DNA of 64,000 bases from Polyangia bacterium (GTDB lineage Bacteria; Myxococcota_A; Polyangia; Nannocystales; Nannocystaceae). The stretch is taken from positions 62,001 through 126,000 of the forward strand of contig JAUHWG010000006.1 of NCBI GenBank assembly GCA_030424595.1, read 5' to 3'. Every line of letters begins with the position of its first letter. Position 1 is the stretch's first letter. Made by a program: the position numbers and the translations under genes. Shown here piece after piece: positions 17,076 to 26,416 of this stretch. Below the pieces are notes generated by a model. It was not told the origin of the DNA and ran no database searches. It saw nothing but the letters and a program-made list of their open reading frames with translations.

Positions 17076-18158
17076 GTGGGCGCGCAAACGAACCGTGAGA
17101 GGCCGCTGGCTGGCAAGGTCGTCTTGGTCGCAGGGGCGACCCGCGGCGCTGGGCGAGGGATCGCGCTCGGCTTCGGTGAGCTCGGCGCGACGGTCTGGTG
17201 TACCGGTCGCTCGGTCGCAGGGAAGACCCCCCCAGGGCGACCCGAGACGATCGAGGAGACGGCGGCCCTGGTCACGGCCGCCGGCGGCCGAGGACGCTGG
17301 GCCCAGGTCGATCACACCGACGCCGCCCAGGTCGAGTCGCTCTGCGGGCGGATCGCCGGCGAGAGCGGACACCTCGACGTGCTCGTCAACGACATCTGGG
17401 GCGGCGACGCGCTGACCGGCTGGGGAACACCCTTTTGGCAGCATGATCTGGCGGACGGCCTGCGTCTGCTCGATCTCGCGGTGAGGACCCACCTCGTGAC
17501 CGCGCGCTTCGCTGTTCCGCTCCTGGTCGACAGGCCAGGCTCCTTGGTCGTCGAGATCACCGACGGGGTGGGGGACCACTACCGCGGGTCGCTCTACTAC
17601 GATCTGGCCAAGGCCTCGACGATCCGGCTCGCCTTTGCGATGGCCGAGGAGCTGCGGCCGCGGGGGATCACGGCGGTCGCGGTGACCCCGGGCTTTCTCC
17701 GCTCCGAGGCGGTGCTCCAGCACTTCGGCGCGAGCGCTGAGGGGTGGCGCGAGGCTATCGCGAAGGATCCACACTTCGCCGCCTCGGAGTCGCCGCGCTT
17801 TGTCGGCCGCGGGATCGCTGCGCTCGCGGCCGACCCCGAGAAGATCGAGGTGTCCGGGAAGGTGCTCTCCTCGGGGATGCTCGGCGCCCGCTACGGGCTA
17901 GGCGACGTCGACGGTCGGCGTCCCCATTTTGGCGACTACTCGCGCGGGGTGGTCGTCGACGGTCTCCGGGCTGCGCTGGCTGCGGGGACGCTCGACCTCA
18001 GCTCCGCGGAGGGGCTCGTCGCCTCGGTCGGCGAGCTGGCGGCGCCCTTCGTCGGGCAGGTGAGCATGCCCCTCTTGGGGCGCCTGCGCGGGCTACCTAC
18101 GCCGGTGAGCGAGGAGGCTCTGGTCGCCGCCGTCGCTGCGACCGTGCGTGTCGGCTGA
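17076..18158 (+). CDS. Short-chain dehydrogenase/reductase (DHRS1-like)
   Basis: 360 residues, longer than the usual 250. The Rossmann motif is GATRGAGRG (residues ~20-28), and the Y-x-x-x-K pair is in LYYDLAKAS. The usual catalytic Ser position before it reads EITDG, so Thr may replace Ser. A WGG follows the VLVND strand, and the C-terminal ~100 residues extend beyond the SDR core. The layout resembles the DHRS1 group. The GTG start has AGAGG just upstream. It is divergent from the multifunctional lipid enzyme and may act in the same pathway; the substrate is unknown. Confidence 0.8.
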   Translation: MGAQTNRERPLAGKVVLVAGATRGAGRGIALGFGELGATVWCTGRSVAGKTPPGRPETIEETAALVTAAGGRGRWAQVDHTDAAQVESLCGRIAGESGHLDVLVNDIWGGDALTGWGTPFWQHDLADGLRLLDLAVRTHLVTARFAVPLLVDRPGSLVVEITDGVGDHYRGSLYYDLAKASTIRLAFAMAEELRPRGITAVAVTPGFLRSEAVLQHFGASAEGWREAIAKDPHFAASESPRFVGRGIAALAADPEKIEVSGKVLSSGMLGARYGLGDVDGRRPHFGDYSRGVVVDGLRAALAAGTLDLSSAEGLVASVGELAAPFVGQVSMPLLGRLRGLPTPVSEEALVAAVAATVRVG

Positions 18159-18180
18159 GCGCTCTTGCGGCTGAACTTGT

Positions 18181-18236
18181 CGGGTCTGGCGGGTCGGGTC
18201 GGGCGGGTCTGGTCGGGCGGGTCTGGTCGGGCCGGT
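18181..18236. repeat. Low-complexity GGGTCTGG/GGGCGG repeats
   Basis: Two perfect copies of GGGCGGGTCTGGTC (18201-18228) with partial copies on both sides fill most of the convergent gap between the SDR and dehydrogenase genes. No terminator is evident. Confidence 0.7.
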
Positions 18237-18288
18237 CGCTGGTGCTTCGCAGGTCGACCGGAGAGGGCGCCCCGAGGTCAGCGCGAGC

Positions 18289-19605
18289 TCAGGGACACGC
18301 GCCCTCGTGCCAACGCGCGTCGACCAACGTGCGGATGATCGCGGCCCCGCGGTGTCCCCAGATCGGGTGCTCGTGGCCGGCGAGCTCATCGGCGATCCGG
18401 CTGGCGGCGGCGGCCGTGGTGATCCCCTCGGCGGCGGCGAGACGGAGGGTCTGCTGGGTCACCTTGAAGACCGAATTGTCCCACTCGCGGCCGAAGTGGC
18501 GCTGGATCGCCGGATCGTCGTCGACGTAGCCGTACTGCTCGTTGGCGCAGGAGACGATGCCCATCCGGTTGGCCAGGAAGTCCGGCACGTAGACGATCCC
18601 GCGGTCTCGCAGGGCGTTGGCGTCGCGCTCCTCGGCCAGGAGCTGGTTGTTGGCGGCGCCGCAGATCACCTTGGCTGTGATCGTCGGGATGGTCTCGGGG
18701 TTGAGGATCCCGCCGAGGGCGTTCGGCGCGAGGACGTCGCAGGGCTCGCTGAGGATGCTGTGGTCGTCGCCCTCGCGGAGGCGGAGCTCGACGTTGGCGC
18801 CGGCGTAGCGCTCGCGGAGGCTGGCGAGGCGCTCGCCGCTGATGTCGCTGCCGAGGACGGAGGCGACGTCGCGGGCGAGGAGCTCGTCGATCATCGCCGA
18901 GCCGACATTGCCTGTCCCTTGGAGCACGATCCGCTTGCCGGCGAGGGTTCCGAGGCCGAGGTGGTCGAGCGCCCCCTCCATCGCGCAGACGACCCCCTTG
19001 GCGGTCGCGGGCGAGGGGTTGCCGGAGCCGCCGACCGCGGCCGGGATGCAGGTGACGAAGCGGGTCTGGGCGAAGACCTCGGCCATGTCCGCGGGGCCGG
19101 TCCCGGCGTCCTCGGCGGTCAGGTAGACGCCGCGGAGCGAGGTGCAGAAGGACGCGTACTCGCGGTAGATCGTCCGGCGATAGGCTGGATCGCGGAAGGG
19201 GGCGTCGGGGTCGCGGGCGATCAGTCCCTTGCCGCCGCCCCACCAGATCCCGGCCAGGGCGTTCTTGCGGGTCATCCCCTGGGCGAGGCGGAGGCCGTCG
19301 CTGAGGAAGCCGGCGAGGGTGGGGTAGGGCCAGAACCGAAGGCCTCCCTGGGCCTGACCGCGGCGGGTGTCGTGGACGAAGGCGCCGAAGAGGGCGCCGC
19401 TCTCCCTGCCGACCCCGAGGAACACGCCCTCGTGACCGTGGAAGTCGGGGCTTGTCCGGAGGAAGTCGCCGAGCCCGGCGAGCGCCGGATCCGAGACCTT
19501 GATGTTGCCGCTTTGCGGGTCGGTCACCGCATAGGCCCGGCTGCGGCCGATGCTGCGGAGGTGATCGGCGAAGGCACGCGGGCGGAGAACGACCGGGTCG
19601 ACCAT
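18289..19605 (-). CDS. Glu/Leu/Phe/Val dehydrogenase family protein (leucine dehydrogenase-like)
   Basis: 438 residues. The substrate-side glycine-rich lysine motif is WGGGKG (Lys126) with Lys114 in GMTRKNALAG, and TAEDAGT holds the conserved Asp166. The NAD-binding motif GTGNVGS is at 230-236, followed by Asp in SDIS as expected for NAD specificity. NALGG and CGAANNQL appear further on. The size and GGGK form point to the leucine/phenylalanine dehydrogenase branch, slightly longer than the usual ~360 residues. It would reversibly deaminate a branched-chain or other amino acid to the 2-oxo acid. No obvious operon partner; the next gene upstream on the same strand is 290 bp away. Confidence 0.87.
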   Translation of the reverse strand: MVDPVVLRPRAFADHLRSIGRSRAYAVTDPQSGNIKVSDPALAGLGDFLRTSPDFHGHEGVFLGVGRESGALFGAFVHDTRRGQAQGGLRFWPYPTLAGFLSDGLRLAQGMTRKNALAGIWWGGGKGLIARDPDAPFRDPAYRRTIYREYASFCTSLRGVYLTAEDAGTGPADMAEVFAQTRFVTCIPAAVGGSGNPSPATAKGVVCAMEGALDHLGLGTLAGKRIVLQGTGNVGSAMIDELLARDVASVLGSDISGERLASLRERYAGANVELRLREGDDHSILSEPCDVLAPNALGGILNPETIPTITAKVICGAANNQLLAEERDANALRDRGIVYVPDFLANRMGIVSCANEQYGYVDDDPAIQRHFGREWDNSVFKVTQQTLRLAAAEGITTAAAASRIADELAGHEHPIWGHRGAAIIRTLVDARWHEGACP

Positions 19606-19700
19606 GGCGGGGTCAATCTATGCTTCGACGGGCTTGTCGCGCAGTTGCTAGGGGGCCCAGGGAGCGGAGAGCTTGCTCACGCATGCGGCCGAGCGTTCAT

Positions 19701-19770
19701 CCGCAGGTCGCCGCAGGTCGCCGCAGGTCGCCGCAGGTCGCCGCAGGTCGCCGCAGGTCGCCGCAGGTCG
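19701..19770. repeat. Seven perfect tandem copies of CCGCAGGTCG
   Basis: A 10-bp unit repeated seven times without error, in the 290-bp gap between the dehydrogenase gene (starts 19605) and the uncharacterised lipoprotein gene (ends 19896), both on the minus strand. The gap also has a perfect 16-bp palindrome at 19804-19819 that may be a terminator stem for the upstream gene. A perfect 10-bp period close to one helical turn is unusual for chance sequence. Confidence 0.95.
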
Positions 19771-19895
19771 CCGGGCGGCGGCGAACTCGGAGATCGAGCG
19801 ACCCCGCGCTCGAGCGCGGTGATGCGGCGTCACGCGCCCCGCGCTCCTGCGCCCGGGCGGGTGTTCGGCCGAGGCCGACCTTGCCGGCGACCTCG

Positions 19896-21071
19896 CTAGC
19901 CGCCGGCGGCCGAGGCCTCCGGGATGTTCAGCAGGCTGAGGCCGCTGACGGACGTGATCCGCTGGAGCGTGCCGTCCTGCTCGGCGAGGCGGAGCATCGG
20001 GTTGCGCGAGCGGTTCTTGCCGTCGTCCAGGCGGCTCTGGAAGTCGAGCAGCGGCTGGACCTGGTAGCCCCAGAGGGCGTCGGCGTGGACCCAATCCTTG
20101 GAGTAGATCGTCCGCAGGACGATGCTCCGCTCGTCGCCGCCCAGCGCCTTGATGTTGGCGACGTAGGAGGGGACGTAGCGGAAGTACTCCTCGGCGTTGC
20201 TGAGGTAGAGGACGCGGATCGGGACCCCGAGGTCGGCCGCGACCCGGCCGACAGTCTGGAGGGTGTTCTCGCCGGTGAGGTCGCCGCCCATCGTCCGCAC
20301 GCGGCCGGCCATCCACAGCTTGCGGATGTGCTCGTACATCGCCGGATCGGAGAGCCACGAGCTCGGCGCGCCGTCGTGCGTGCGGCTGAGGACGAGGCGC
20401 AGGTTGCGGTAGACGGTCTCGCGGCTGCCCTTGTAGGAGCGGATGAAGCGCTTGCGCTCGGACTCGTCGACGTCCGCCAGCGCCTCCTCGAGGATCGCGA
20501 CGGTCTCGCTCGCCTGACCGGACTCGAAGCGGTTGACGAGGGTCTCGGCGTCCTCGGAGACGCCCAAGAGGATCCCGTAGATCTGGTGGAGGTCGACGAC
20601 CCGCCGATCGATGTCCATCAGGAAGACCAGGTCGGAGCGGGCCGCCGCGATCAGCGTGTAGTTCTGATCGGAGGCGACGCCGACGTAGGCCCCGCCGAGA
20701 TCCTTGAGGTACGGGAACCACACGTCGTGGCGGATCTCGTTGCTCTTGACGTAATGGATCTCGGTGGGCGCGAGGGGATCGTCGTCGCCGGCGAGAAAGC
20801 GCGCGCGCTCGTCTTCGGTCAGCGGCCGCAGATCGCCCGCGTCGATCGCGGAGAGCTCGGGCTCGGGCTCGGGCTCGGCTTCGGGCGCCGGCTGGTCCGC
20901 GGGGGCTGGGGTGGCGACAGGGGTCCTCTCCTCCTTCTCCTGGTTGGCGGTCAGGGAGGCGGAGGCCGAATTGGTCGGATCCGGAGCTGCGTGGCCCCCA
21001 CAGGCGCCGAGCAGGCCAAGCGAGAGGATGAAGGAGAGGGGGCCGGCGAGCGCGGGCGAGCGGCGAGACAT
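19896..21071 (-). CDS. Conserved lipoprotein of unknown function, possibly methyltransferase-like
   Basis: The frame opens further upstream, but ATG at 21071 begins a lipoprotein signal peptide with lipobox LGAC, giving 391 residues. An acidic Pro/Glu linker covers ~25-75. The folded part has conserved-looking stretches: DVWFPYLKDLGGAYVGVASD, then FLMDIDRRVVDLH, later TVGRVAADLGVP and YLSNAEEYFRYVP. The alternating beta-alpha pattern with LGGAYVGV and an acidic strand end suggests a Rossmann-like domain, and I have a weak recollection of a similar family in Leptospira (LIC_10091-like) with a methyltransferase-type fold. No catalytic motif can be named with confidence. Confidence 0.7.
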   Translation of the reverse strand: MSRRSPALAGPLSFILSLGLLGACGGHAAPDPTNSASASLTANQEKEERTPVATPAPADQPAPEAEPEPEPELSAIDAGDLRPLTEDERARFLAGDDDPLAPTEIHYVKSNEIRHDVWFPYLKDLGGAYVGVASDQNYTLIAAARSDLVFLMDIDRRVVDLHQIYGILLGVSEDAETLVNRFESGQASETVAILEEALADVDESERKRFIRSYKGSRETVYRNLRLVLSRTHDGAPSSWLSDPAMYEHIRKLWMAGRVRTMGGDLTGENTLQTVGRVAADLGVPIRVLYLSNAEEYFRYVPSYVANIKALGGDERSIVLRTIYSKDWVHADALWGYQVQPLLDFQSRLDDGKNRSRNPMLRLAEQDGTLQRITSVSGLSLLNIPEASAAGG

Positions 21072-21331
21072 GGCTGCGCAGAATGCCACGAGGTCCCCGT
21101 CGACACCGAATTTTCCAAACAGAGAGCGTCTGTGCGGTCTCAGCCGGAAAAAGTGGAGCCGAGCCCTTGTCAACCCGATATGGAGGGAATACATACGCTG
21201 CCGGCTTGGTTACGCTGCGCCGGACCCTCCTACGGGTGCCGACCGCGGCTCACGCCAAACTCGCACCACCACCTGACCCCGCGCTGGAGCATCAGGAGCC
21301 CGGCGCCGGTGACGTGACCCCGAGCCTAGCC

Positions 21332-22099
21332 ATGACAAGCAAAGACTCGTCCCCAAGCGATGTAACCATCCGCGCGGAGCACCTCTCGAAGCTCTACGGA
21401 GACTTCGTCGCGCTCCACGACGTAACCTTCAGCGTCCGTCGAGGCACCGTGTGCGCCTTCCTCGGCCCCAACGGCGCCGGCAAGTCGACGACGATGAAGA
21501 TCCTCACCGGCTACCTCGCGCCGACCTCGGGGCAGGCGAGCCTCGCCGGCTTCAACCCGAGCGACCCGTCGCAGCGCCTGCCGATGGCCGAGCGCCTCGG
21601 CTACCTGCCGGAGAATGGACCGCTCTACGCCGACATGACGCCGCGCGAGTTCCTCTCCTTCGTCGGCAAGGTCCGCGGGATCCCCAAGATCGACGCGGCG
21701 ATCGACCGGGTGACGCCTCTGACCGGGATCCAGGAGGTCCTCTGGAAGCCGATAGGCAAGCTCTCCAAGGGCTTTCGCCAGCGGGTCGGGATGGCCCAGG
21801 CGCTCCTCCACGATCCCGAGGTGCTGATCCTCGACGAGCCGACCTCGGGGCTCGATCCCCTGCAGATCCGCGAGGTCCGGGCGCTCATCCGCGACCTCGG
21901 CAAGAGCAAGACGATCCTGCTCTCGACCCACATCCTCCAGGAGGTCGAGGCGGTCGCCGACGAGGTCGTCGTCGTCCGCGAGGGCCGCTCGGTCTTCACC
22001 GGCACGCTCGCCGAGCTCCGCGGCGACTCGACCGTCGAGGAGCGCTTCTACAAGCTCATGGACGCGCCCCCCAGCGCGGAGAAGAAGGAGGTCGCCTAG
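21332..22099 (+). CDS. Gliding-type ABC transporter ATP-binding protein (GldA-like)
   Basis: 255 residues from the ATG at 21332; the longer open frame upstream has no signal or family support. Walker A GPNGAGKS is at 45-52, the signature LSKGFRQR, Walker B ILILDEPTSGLDP-like, and the H-loop STHILQE are all present. Gene order ATPase, ABC-2 permease, GldG-like auxiliary protein and DUF4340 protein is the well-known four-gene cassette related to gldA-gldF-gldG. The stop is directly followed by the permease ATG. Confidence 0.92.
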   Translation: MTSKDSSPSDVTIRAEHLSKLYGDFVALHDVTFSVRRGTVCAFLGPNGAGKSTTMKILTGYLAPTSGQASLAGFNPSDPSQRLPMAERLGYLPENGPLYADMTPREFLSFVGKVRGIPKIDAAIDRVTPLTGIQEVLWKPIGKLSKGFRQRVGMAQALLHDPEVLILDEPTSGLDPLQIREVRALIRDLGKSKTILLSTHILQEVEAVADEVVVVREGRSVFTGTLAELRGDSTVEERFYKLMDAPPSAEKKEVA

Positions 22100-22963
22100 A
22101 TGTTCGGTCTGCGCCCCAACGTCGTCGGCTCGATCGCCGGAAAAGAGCTCCGCTCCTTCCTCGGCAACCCGACGGGCTATGTCTTCCTCACCCTCTTTAT
22201 CGGCACCTCGGCGGCCGCGGCCTTCCTCGACGACGGCTTCTTCGGCCGCAACCTCGCGGATCTGGCCACGCTGAACCGCTCGATCGCGCCGATCCTGATG
22301 TTCTTCGTCCCGGCGATCACGATGTCGACCTGGGCCGATGAGCGCCGCGCCGGCACCGACGAGCTCCTCCTGACCCTGCCGGTCCGCGACGGCGAGGTGG
22401 TCCTGGGCAAGTACCTCGGCGCCCTCGGGATCTACAGCGTCGGCCTGGTCTTCAGCCTCGCCAACCTGGCGGTGCTCCTCTACCTCGGCGAGCCCGACAT
22501 CGGCCTCATCTTCGCGACCTACCTCGGCTACTGGCTGATGGGGGCGCTCTTCGTCGCGGTCGGCATGGTCGGCTCGATGTTCACCGGCAACGCGACCGTC
22601 GCCTTCATCCTCGGCGCGGTCGGCTGCGCGGGCCTGGTCTTCGCCGGGGCGGAGCCCTGGAGCAGCGGCCTCCTCGGCACCCTCCTCTTCGCCGGCGCGG
22701 CGGCGCTTTTGTGGCTGGTCGTCACCGGGGCGAGCCGCGGCGTCGGCCTGGTCGCGCTCGCTGGCGCGGGTCTCGGCCTCGGCGCCTGGCTCGGCGGTCT
22801 CTGGCCGGGCTTCACCGACCTCGTCGCCCACCTCGGCGCGCAGGCTCACTTCACGCCGATGGGCGAGGGGATCGTCCGCCTCGGCGATGTCGCCTACTTC
22901 GGCGGGGGCGTCGCTGTCGCCCTCGTCCTCTGCACTCTTCTCCTCAACCGGAGGCACTGGTAG
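22100..22963 (+). CDS. ABC-2 permease (GldF-like)
   Basis: 287 residues with about six to seven membrane segments. The N-terminal region AGKELRSFLGNPTGYVFL and the TWADERRAGTDELLLTLP segment are typical of the gldF/NosY-type permeases. It begins immediately after the ATPase stop and is followed by the GldG-like gene after 2 bp. Confidence 0.92.
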   Translation: MFGLRPNVVGSIAGKELRSFLGNPTGYVFLTLFIGTSAAAAFLDDGFFGRNLADLATLNRSIAPILMFFVPAITMSTWADERRAGTDELLLTLPVRDGEVVLGKYLGALGIYSVGLVFSLANLAVLLYLGEPDIGLIFATYLGYWLMGALFVAVGMVGSMFTGNATVAFILGAVGCAGLVFAGAEPWSSGLLGTLLFAGAAALLWLVVTGASRGVGLVALAGAGLGLGAWLGGLWPGFTDLVAHLGAQAHFTPMGEGIVRLGDVAYFGGGVAVALVLCTLLLNRRHW

Positions 22964-22965
22964 TC

Positions 22966-24915
22966 ATGCCGCTTCTCCATCGACACCACCGCTTCATCCG
23001 TTGGGTGAGCGTCGCGGTCACGGCCGGGTCGCTCGTCTACATGGCCCAGCGCTCGAACATCCGCGCCGATGTCACCGCTGAGGGGCTCTCCCAGATCACC
23101 CCGGCGACGCAGGAGCTCATCCAGAGCATCAGCGAGGACAGACCCGTCGTCATCCACGCCTACGTCTCGAAGGAGGTCCCGCGCGAGTACGTCGCGGTCC
23201 GCTCCCGCCTGCTCAACATCCTCCGCGAGGTCCAGGCGCTCTCGGGCCCGGGGCTGACCGTGCGGATCGTCGAGCCGGCGCTCCACTCGGAGGAGGCCCA
23301 GGAGGCGATCGAGAGCTACGGGATCGCGCCGCGGCCGGTGCTCAACCGCGAGGCCGGCCGGGTCGGCGAGTCGCAGGTCTTCCTCGGCCTCGCCCTGGTC
23401 TCAGGCCCCCACGAGGAGGTCCTGCCCTTCCTCGACCGCGGCCTCTCGGTCGAGTACGAGCTGGTCCGGGCGCTCAACACGGTCACCCAAGAGAAGAAGA
23501 AGGTCGTCGGCGTGCTCCGGACGGACGCGACGATCATGGGCAACTTCGATCTCCAGGCCCGGACCCAGCAGCCGGCCTGGCGGGTCGTGAACGAGCTGCG
23601 CAAGCAGTACGAGGTCCGCTCGCTCGGCCCCGAGCAGCCGGTGCCGGAGGACGTCGACGTCCTCTTCGTCCCGCAGCTGTCGAGCCTGACCCAGCCGCAG
23701 ATGGACAACGTCAAGGCCTACGTCGACGGCGGCCACCCGGCGCTGCTGACCGTCGACCCGCTGCCGCTCTTCGACCTCAAGCTCTCGCCGAAGGAGCCGA
23801 TGCTGCCGCCGCCCGGGCAAAACCCGATGATGGGCATGCAGCAGCCGCCGGCCGAGGAGAAGGGCGACTACGTCGGCCTCCTGAACCACATCGGCGTCGA
23901 GTGGGATCCGATGAAGATCGCCCTCGACACCGAGAACCCGCACCCGGGCTTCCTCGACGCGCCGCCCCACGTGGTCTTCGTCTCCGAGCGCTCCGACGGC
24001 AGCACGCCCTTCGGCGAGGGGGCGGACCCGATCGTCGCGGGCCTGAGCGAGGTCGTCGTCCTCTTCGGCGGCTCGCTCGCGCCGGCGAGCGGTCACGAGG
24101 GGGAGTTCACGCCGCTGCTGACCTCTGGGCCCAGCACCGGCTTTAACACCTTCGACGAGATGACCGACAGGCACATCCTCTTCGGGGTGCAGGGGCCGAT
24201 CGTCCCGAGCAAGCGGACGATGACGCCGCCGGTGGTCCAGGCCGCGCGGATCGTCGGCCCCGAGAGCTCCGGCGATGAGGCCAAGGGCAAGAACGTGATC
24301 GTCGTCGCCGACCTCGACATGTTCGGCGACCAGTTCTTCGCGATGCACGAGCGCGGCGGTGACATCGACGGCGACGGCCTCGACGACATCCGCTTCGACA
24401 ACGTCTCCTTCCTGATGAACTCGATCGACGCGCTCTCCGGCGACGAGGGCCTCGTCGACCTCCGCAAGCGACGGGCGATGTACCGGCGCCTGACCCGGGT
24501 CGACGATCTGACCAAGGACGCCAGGACCAAGCGGGAGGAGGCGATCCAGGCCGCCAACACGACCGCCGAGGCGAGCCTCCAGGAGGCCCAGGCTGCGCTC
24601 GACGCCGCGGTCAAGGCCGTCAACGAGCGCTCCGATCTCGACCAGACCACCAAGGCGGTGATGCTCAAGAGCGCCGAGGAGGCGGAGAACCGTCGCCTCG
24701 CCGCCAAGCGCGAGGCCGTCGCCCGGGACAAGGCGAAGGCCATCGCCAAGGTCGAGGCCGAGCACCTCCGCGAGGTCGACGCGGTCCAGAACGAGATCCG
24801 GCTGATGGCGGTTCTCTTGCCGCCGATCCCCGCGCTCTTCCTCGGCGCGGTCATCTTCGGCCGCAAGCGCCGGCGTGAGCGCGAGGCGATCCCCAACGCG
24901 CGAAAGAAGGCATAG
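22966..24915 (+). CDS. GldG-like ABC transporter auxiliary protein
   Basis: 649 residues from the ATG at 22966, which has GGAGG 11 nt upstream and directly follows the permease stop. A single N-terminal membrane anchor (~15-30) is followed by a large extracytoplasmic part with the ABC_transp_aux/GldG features: LSQITPATQELI, ADLDMFGDQFF and FLMNSIDALSG. A long Ala/Glu/Lys coiled coil spans ~525-615, and a second membrane segment lies at ~622-640 ending in KRRRE. The coiled coil between the binding domain and the last membrane helix is typical of the bacterial, non-Bacteroidetes members. Confidence 0.9.
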   Translation: MPLLHRHHRFIRWVSVAVTAGSLVYMAQRSNIRADVTAEGLSQITPATQELIQSISEDRPVVIHAYVSKEVPREYVAVRSRLLNILREVQALSGPGLTVRIVEPALHSEEAQEAIESYGIAPRPVLNREAGRVGESQVFLGLALVSGPHEEVLPFLDRGLSVEYELVRALNTVTQEKKKVVGVLRTDATIMGNFDLQARTQQPAWRVVNELRKQYEVRSLGPEQPVPEDVDVLFVPQLSSLTQPQMDNVKAYVDGGHPALLTVDPLPLFDLKLSPKEPMLPPPGQNPMMGMQQPPAEEKGDYVGLLNHIGVEWDPMKIALDTENPHPGFLDAPPHVVFVSERSDGSTPFGEGADPIVAGLSEVVVLFGGSLAPASGHEGEFTPLLTSGPSTGFNTFDEMTDRHILFGVQGPIVPSKRTMTPPVVQAARIVGPESSGDEAKGKNVIVVADLDMFGDQFFAMHERGGDIDGDGLDDIRFDNVSFLMNSIDALSGDEGLVDLRKRRAMYRRLTRVDDLTKDARTKREEAIQAANTTAEASLQEAQAALDAAVKAVNERSDLDQTTKAVMLKSAEEAENRRLAAKREAVARDKAKAIAKVEAEHLREVDAVQNEIRLMAVLLPPIPALFLGAVIFGRKRRREREAIPNARKKA

Positions 24916-24917
24916 GC

Positions 24918-26222
24918 ATGAATCGCACGACCCTTATTTCGGTAGGTATCGCGGCCATCTCCCTCGCCGGGGCGATCGCCATGCGTCCGGTCCAGATCGA
25001 GCCCAAGGCCTACGAGGACACCGGTGATCTCCTCTTCCCGGAGTTCACCGATCCCAGCTTGGCCGCGAGCCTCGAGGTTACCTCGTGGAACGACGAGGCC
25101 GCGCGGGTGGTCGCGTTCCAGGTCGAGCAGAAGGCCGGCCGCTGGGTGATCCCCAGCCACAACGACTACCCCGCCGACGGTACTGAGCGGATGGGCAAGG
25201 CCGCTGCTTCGTTCATCGACGTCCGCCGCGACACGGTCCGCTCGGACCGGACCGAGGACCACGCGAGCTTCGGCGTCGAGGATCCGGACAAGGCCGACGG
25301 GACAGGCCGTGGCCAGCGGATCACGATCAAGGACGCCGGCGGCAGCGCCCTCGTCGACATCATCGTCGGCAAGACCCTAGAGGACAAGCAGGGCTACCGC
25401 TACGTCCGCTTCCCCGACCAGAAGCGGGTCTACGCGGTCAAGCTGACCCTCGACGTCTCGACCGAGTTCACCGACTGGATCGAGAAGGATCTCCTCAAGA
25501 TCGACAAGGACGCGGTGGTCAAGCTGATCAGCGACATCTACAAGGTCGACGAGAAGGAGGGCAGGGTCACCGGGCGCGATCCGCTCGCGGTCGAATTCCG
25601 GGCCCCGGCCGAGGACCCGAGCCAGCCCAAGGCGTGGGTCAACAGCGACGGCACGACCCTCCCCGCGGGCAAGGCGCTCGACGACTCCAAGATCAATCAG
25701 GTGCTCGGCGCGGTCGACCGCCTGAACATCGTCGGCGTCCGGCCGCGGCCGGAGCAGCTCACCCTCAACGCGCTCCAGGCCAAGGGCTTCTTCGTCACGC
25801 CGGACGGCTCTCGGCTCTTCGGCAACGAGGGCGAGCTGCGGGCGGTGCTGAACGACGGTGTGGTCTACACCCTCTACTTCGGCGAGGTGACCTTCGACTC
25901 CGGGCTCGCCCTGACCGCAGGGGTCGGCGATGGGGTCGGCGCCGGTGACAGCGCTGAGGGGGAGGGCGAGAAGACGGCGAACCGCTTCATGTTCGTCGAC
26001 GTCGCCTACGACCCGCGCTACGACGAGGGGGCGCCCAAGCCGGCAGAGCCAGCCGAGGGGGAGGGCGAGCCGCCGCTCGTCGAGGGGCCGGGCCTCGCCC
26101 ACGCGACCGAGCTCCAGGCCCGCTTCGACAAGTGGTTCTACGTGATCGCCGACGAGGCCTTCCAGAAGATGCACAAGGAGAAGGCCGACTTCCTGAAGGA
26201 CGCGGCCCCCGCGGCTGGCTGA
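24918..26222 (+). CDS. DUF4340 domain protein of the gliding-type ABC cassette
   Basis: 434 residues. One N-terminal hydrophobic segment (signal anchor) is followed by a mostly beta extracytoplasmic region; the TSWNDEAARVVAFQVEQ start and WVIPSHNDYPADGTER and a DIIVGKTLEDKQGYRYVR motif are typical of DUF4340 proteins, which nearly always sit beside GldG-like proteins. The gene starts 2 bp after the GldG-like gene stop. The C-terminus has Glu/Gly-rich inserts. It presumably works with the GldG-like protein on the outer face of the membrane; no enzymatic role is known. Confidence 0.87.
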   Translation: MNRTTLISVGIAAISLAGAIAMRPVQIEPKAYEDTGDLLFPEFTDPSLAASLEVTSWNDEAARVVAFQVEQKAGRWVIPSHNDYPADGTERMGKAAASFIDVRRDTVRSDRTEDHASFGVEDPDKADGTGRGQRITIKDAGGSALVDIIVGKTLEDKQGYRYVRFPDQKRVYAVKLTLDVSTEFTDWIEKDLLKIDKDAVVKLISDIYKVDEKEGRVTGRDPLAVEFRAPAEDPSQPKAWVNSDGTTLPAGKALDDSKINQVLGAVDRLNIVGVRPRPEQLTLNALQAKGFFVTPDGSRLFGNEGELRAVLNDGVVYTLYFGEVTFDSGLALTAGVGDGVGAGDSAEGEGEKTANRFMFVDVAYDPRYDEGAPKPAEPAEGEGEPPLVEGPGLAHATELQARFDKWFYVIADEAFQKMHKEKADFLKDAAPAAG

Positions 26223-26240
26223 TCCGACAGGGCTACGACC

Positions 26241-26268
26241 GAGGGCGGCGCGCGAACGCGTCGCCCTC
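26241..26268 (+). terminator. Terminator hairpin after the gliding-type ABC cassette
   Basis: A 12-bp stem (26241-26252 with 26257-26268) with one G-U pair and a CGAA tetraloop begins 18 bp after the DUF4340 stop. There is no U tract, but the hairpin is strong and well placed. Confidence 0.65.
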
Positions 26269-26416
26269 CGCCGCTTACGGGGCGAAGAGCGTCGAATCTG
26301 CGGTCTGAGCCGGGATCGCTCTGCCTGTGCGGAGGTCCCGCGCGGCCGGCGATGTTTACAGGATCTTGAGTTGAACGGATCGGAGCGCGGGGGCATACCA
26401 GCCGCGAGATACTCCG

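Noticed and set aside
19701..19770. CRISPR-like array
   Set aside because: The 10-bp units are directly tandem without spacers and are far too short for CRISPR repeats; no cas genes are present.
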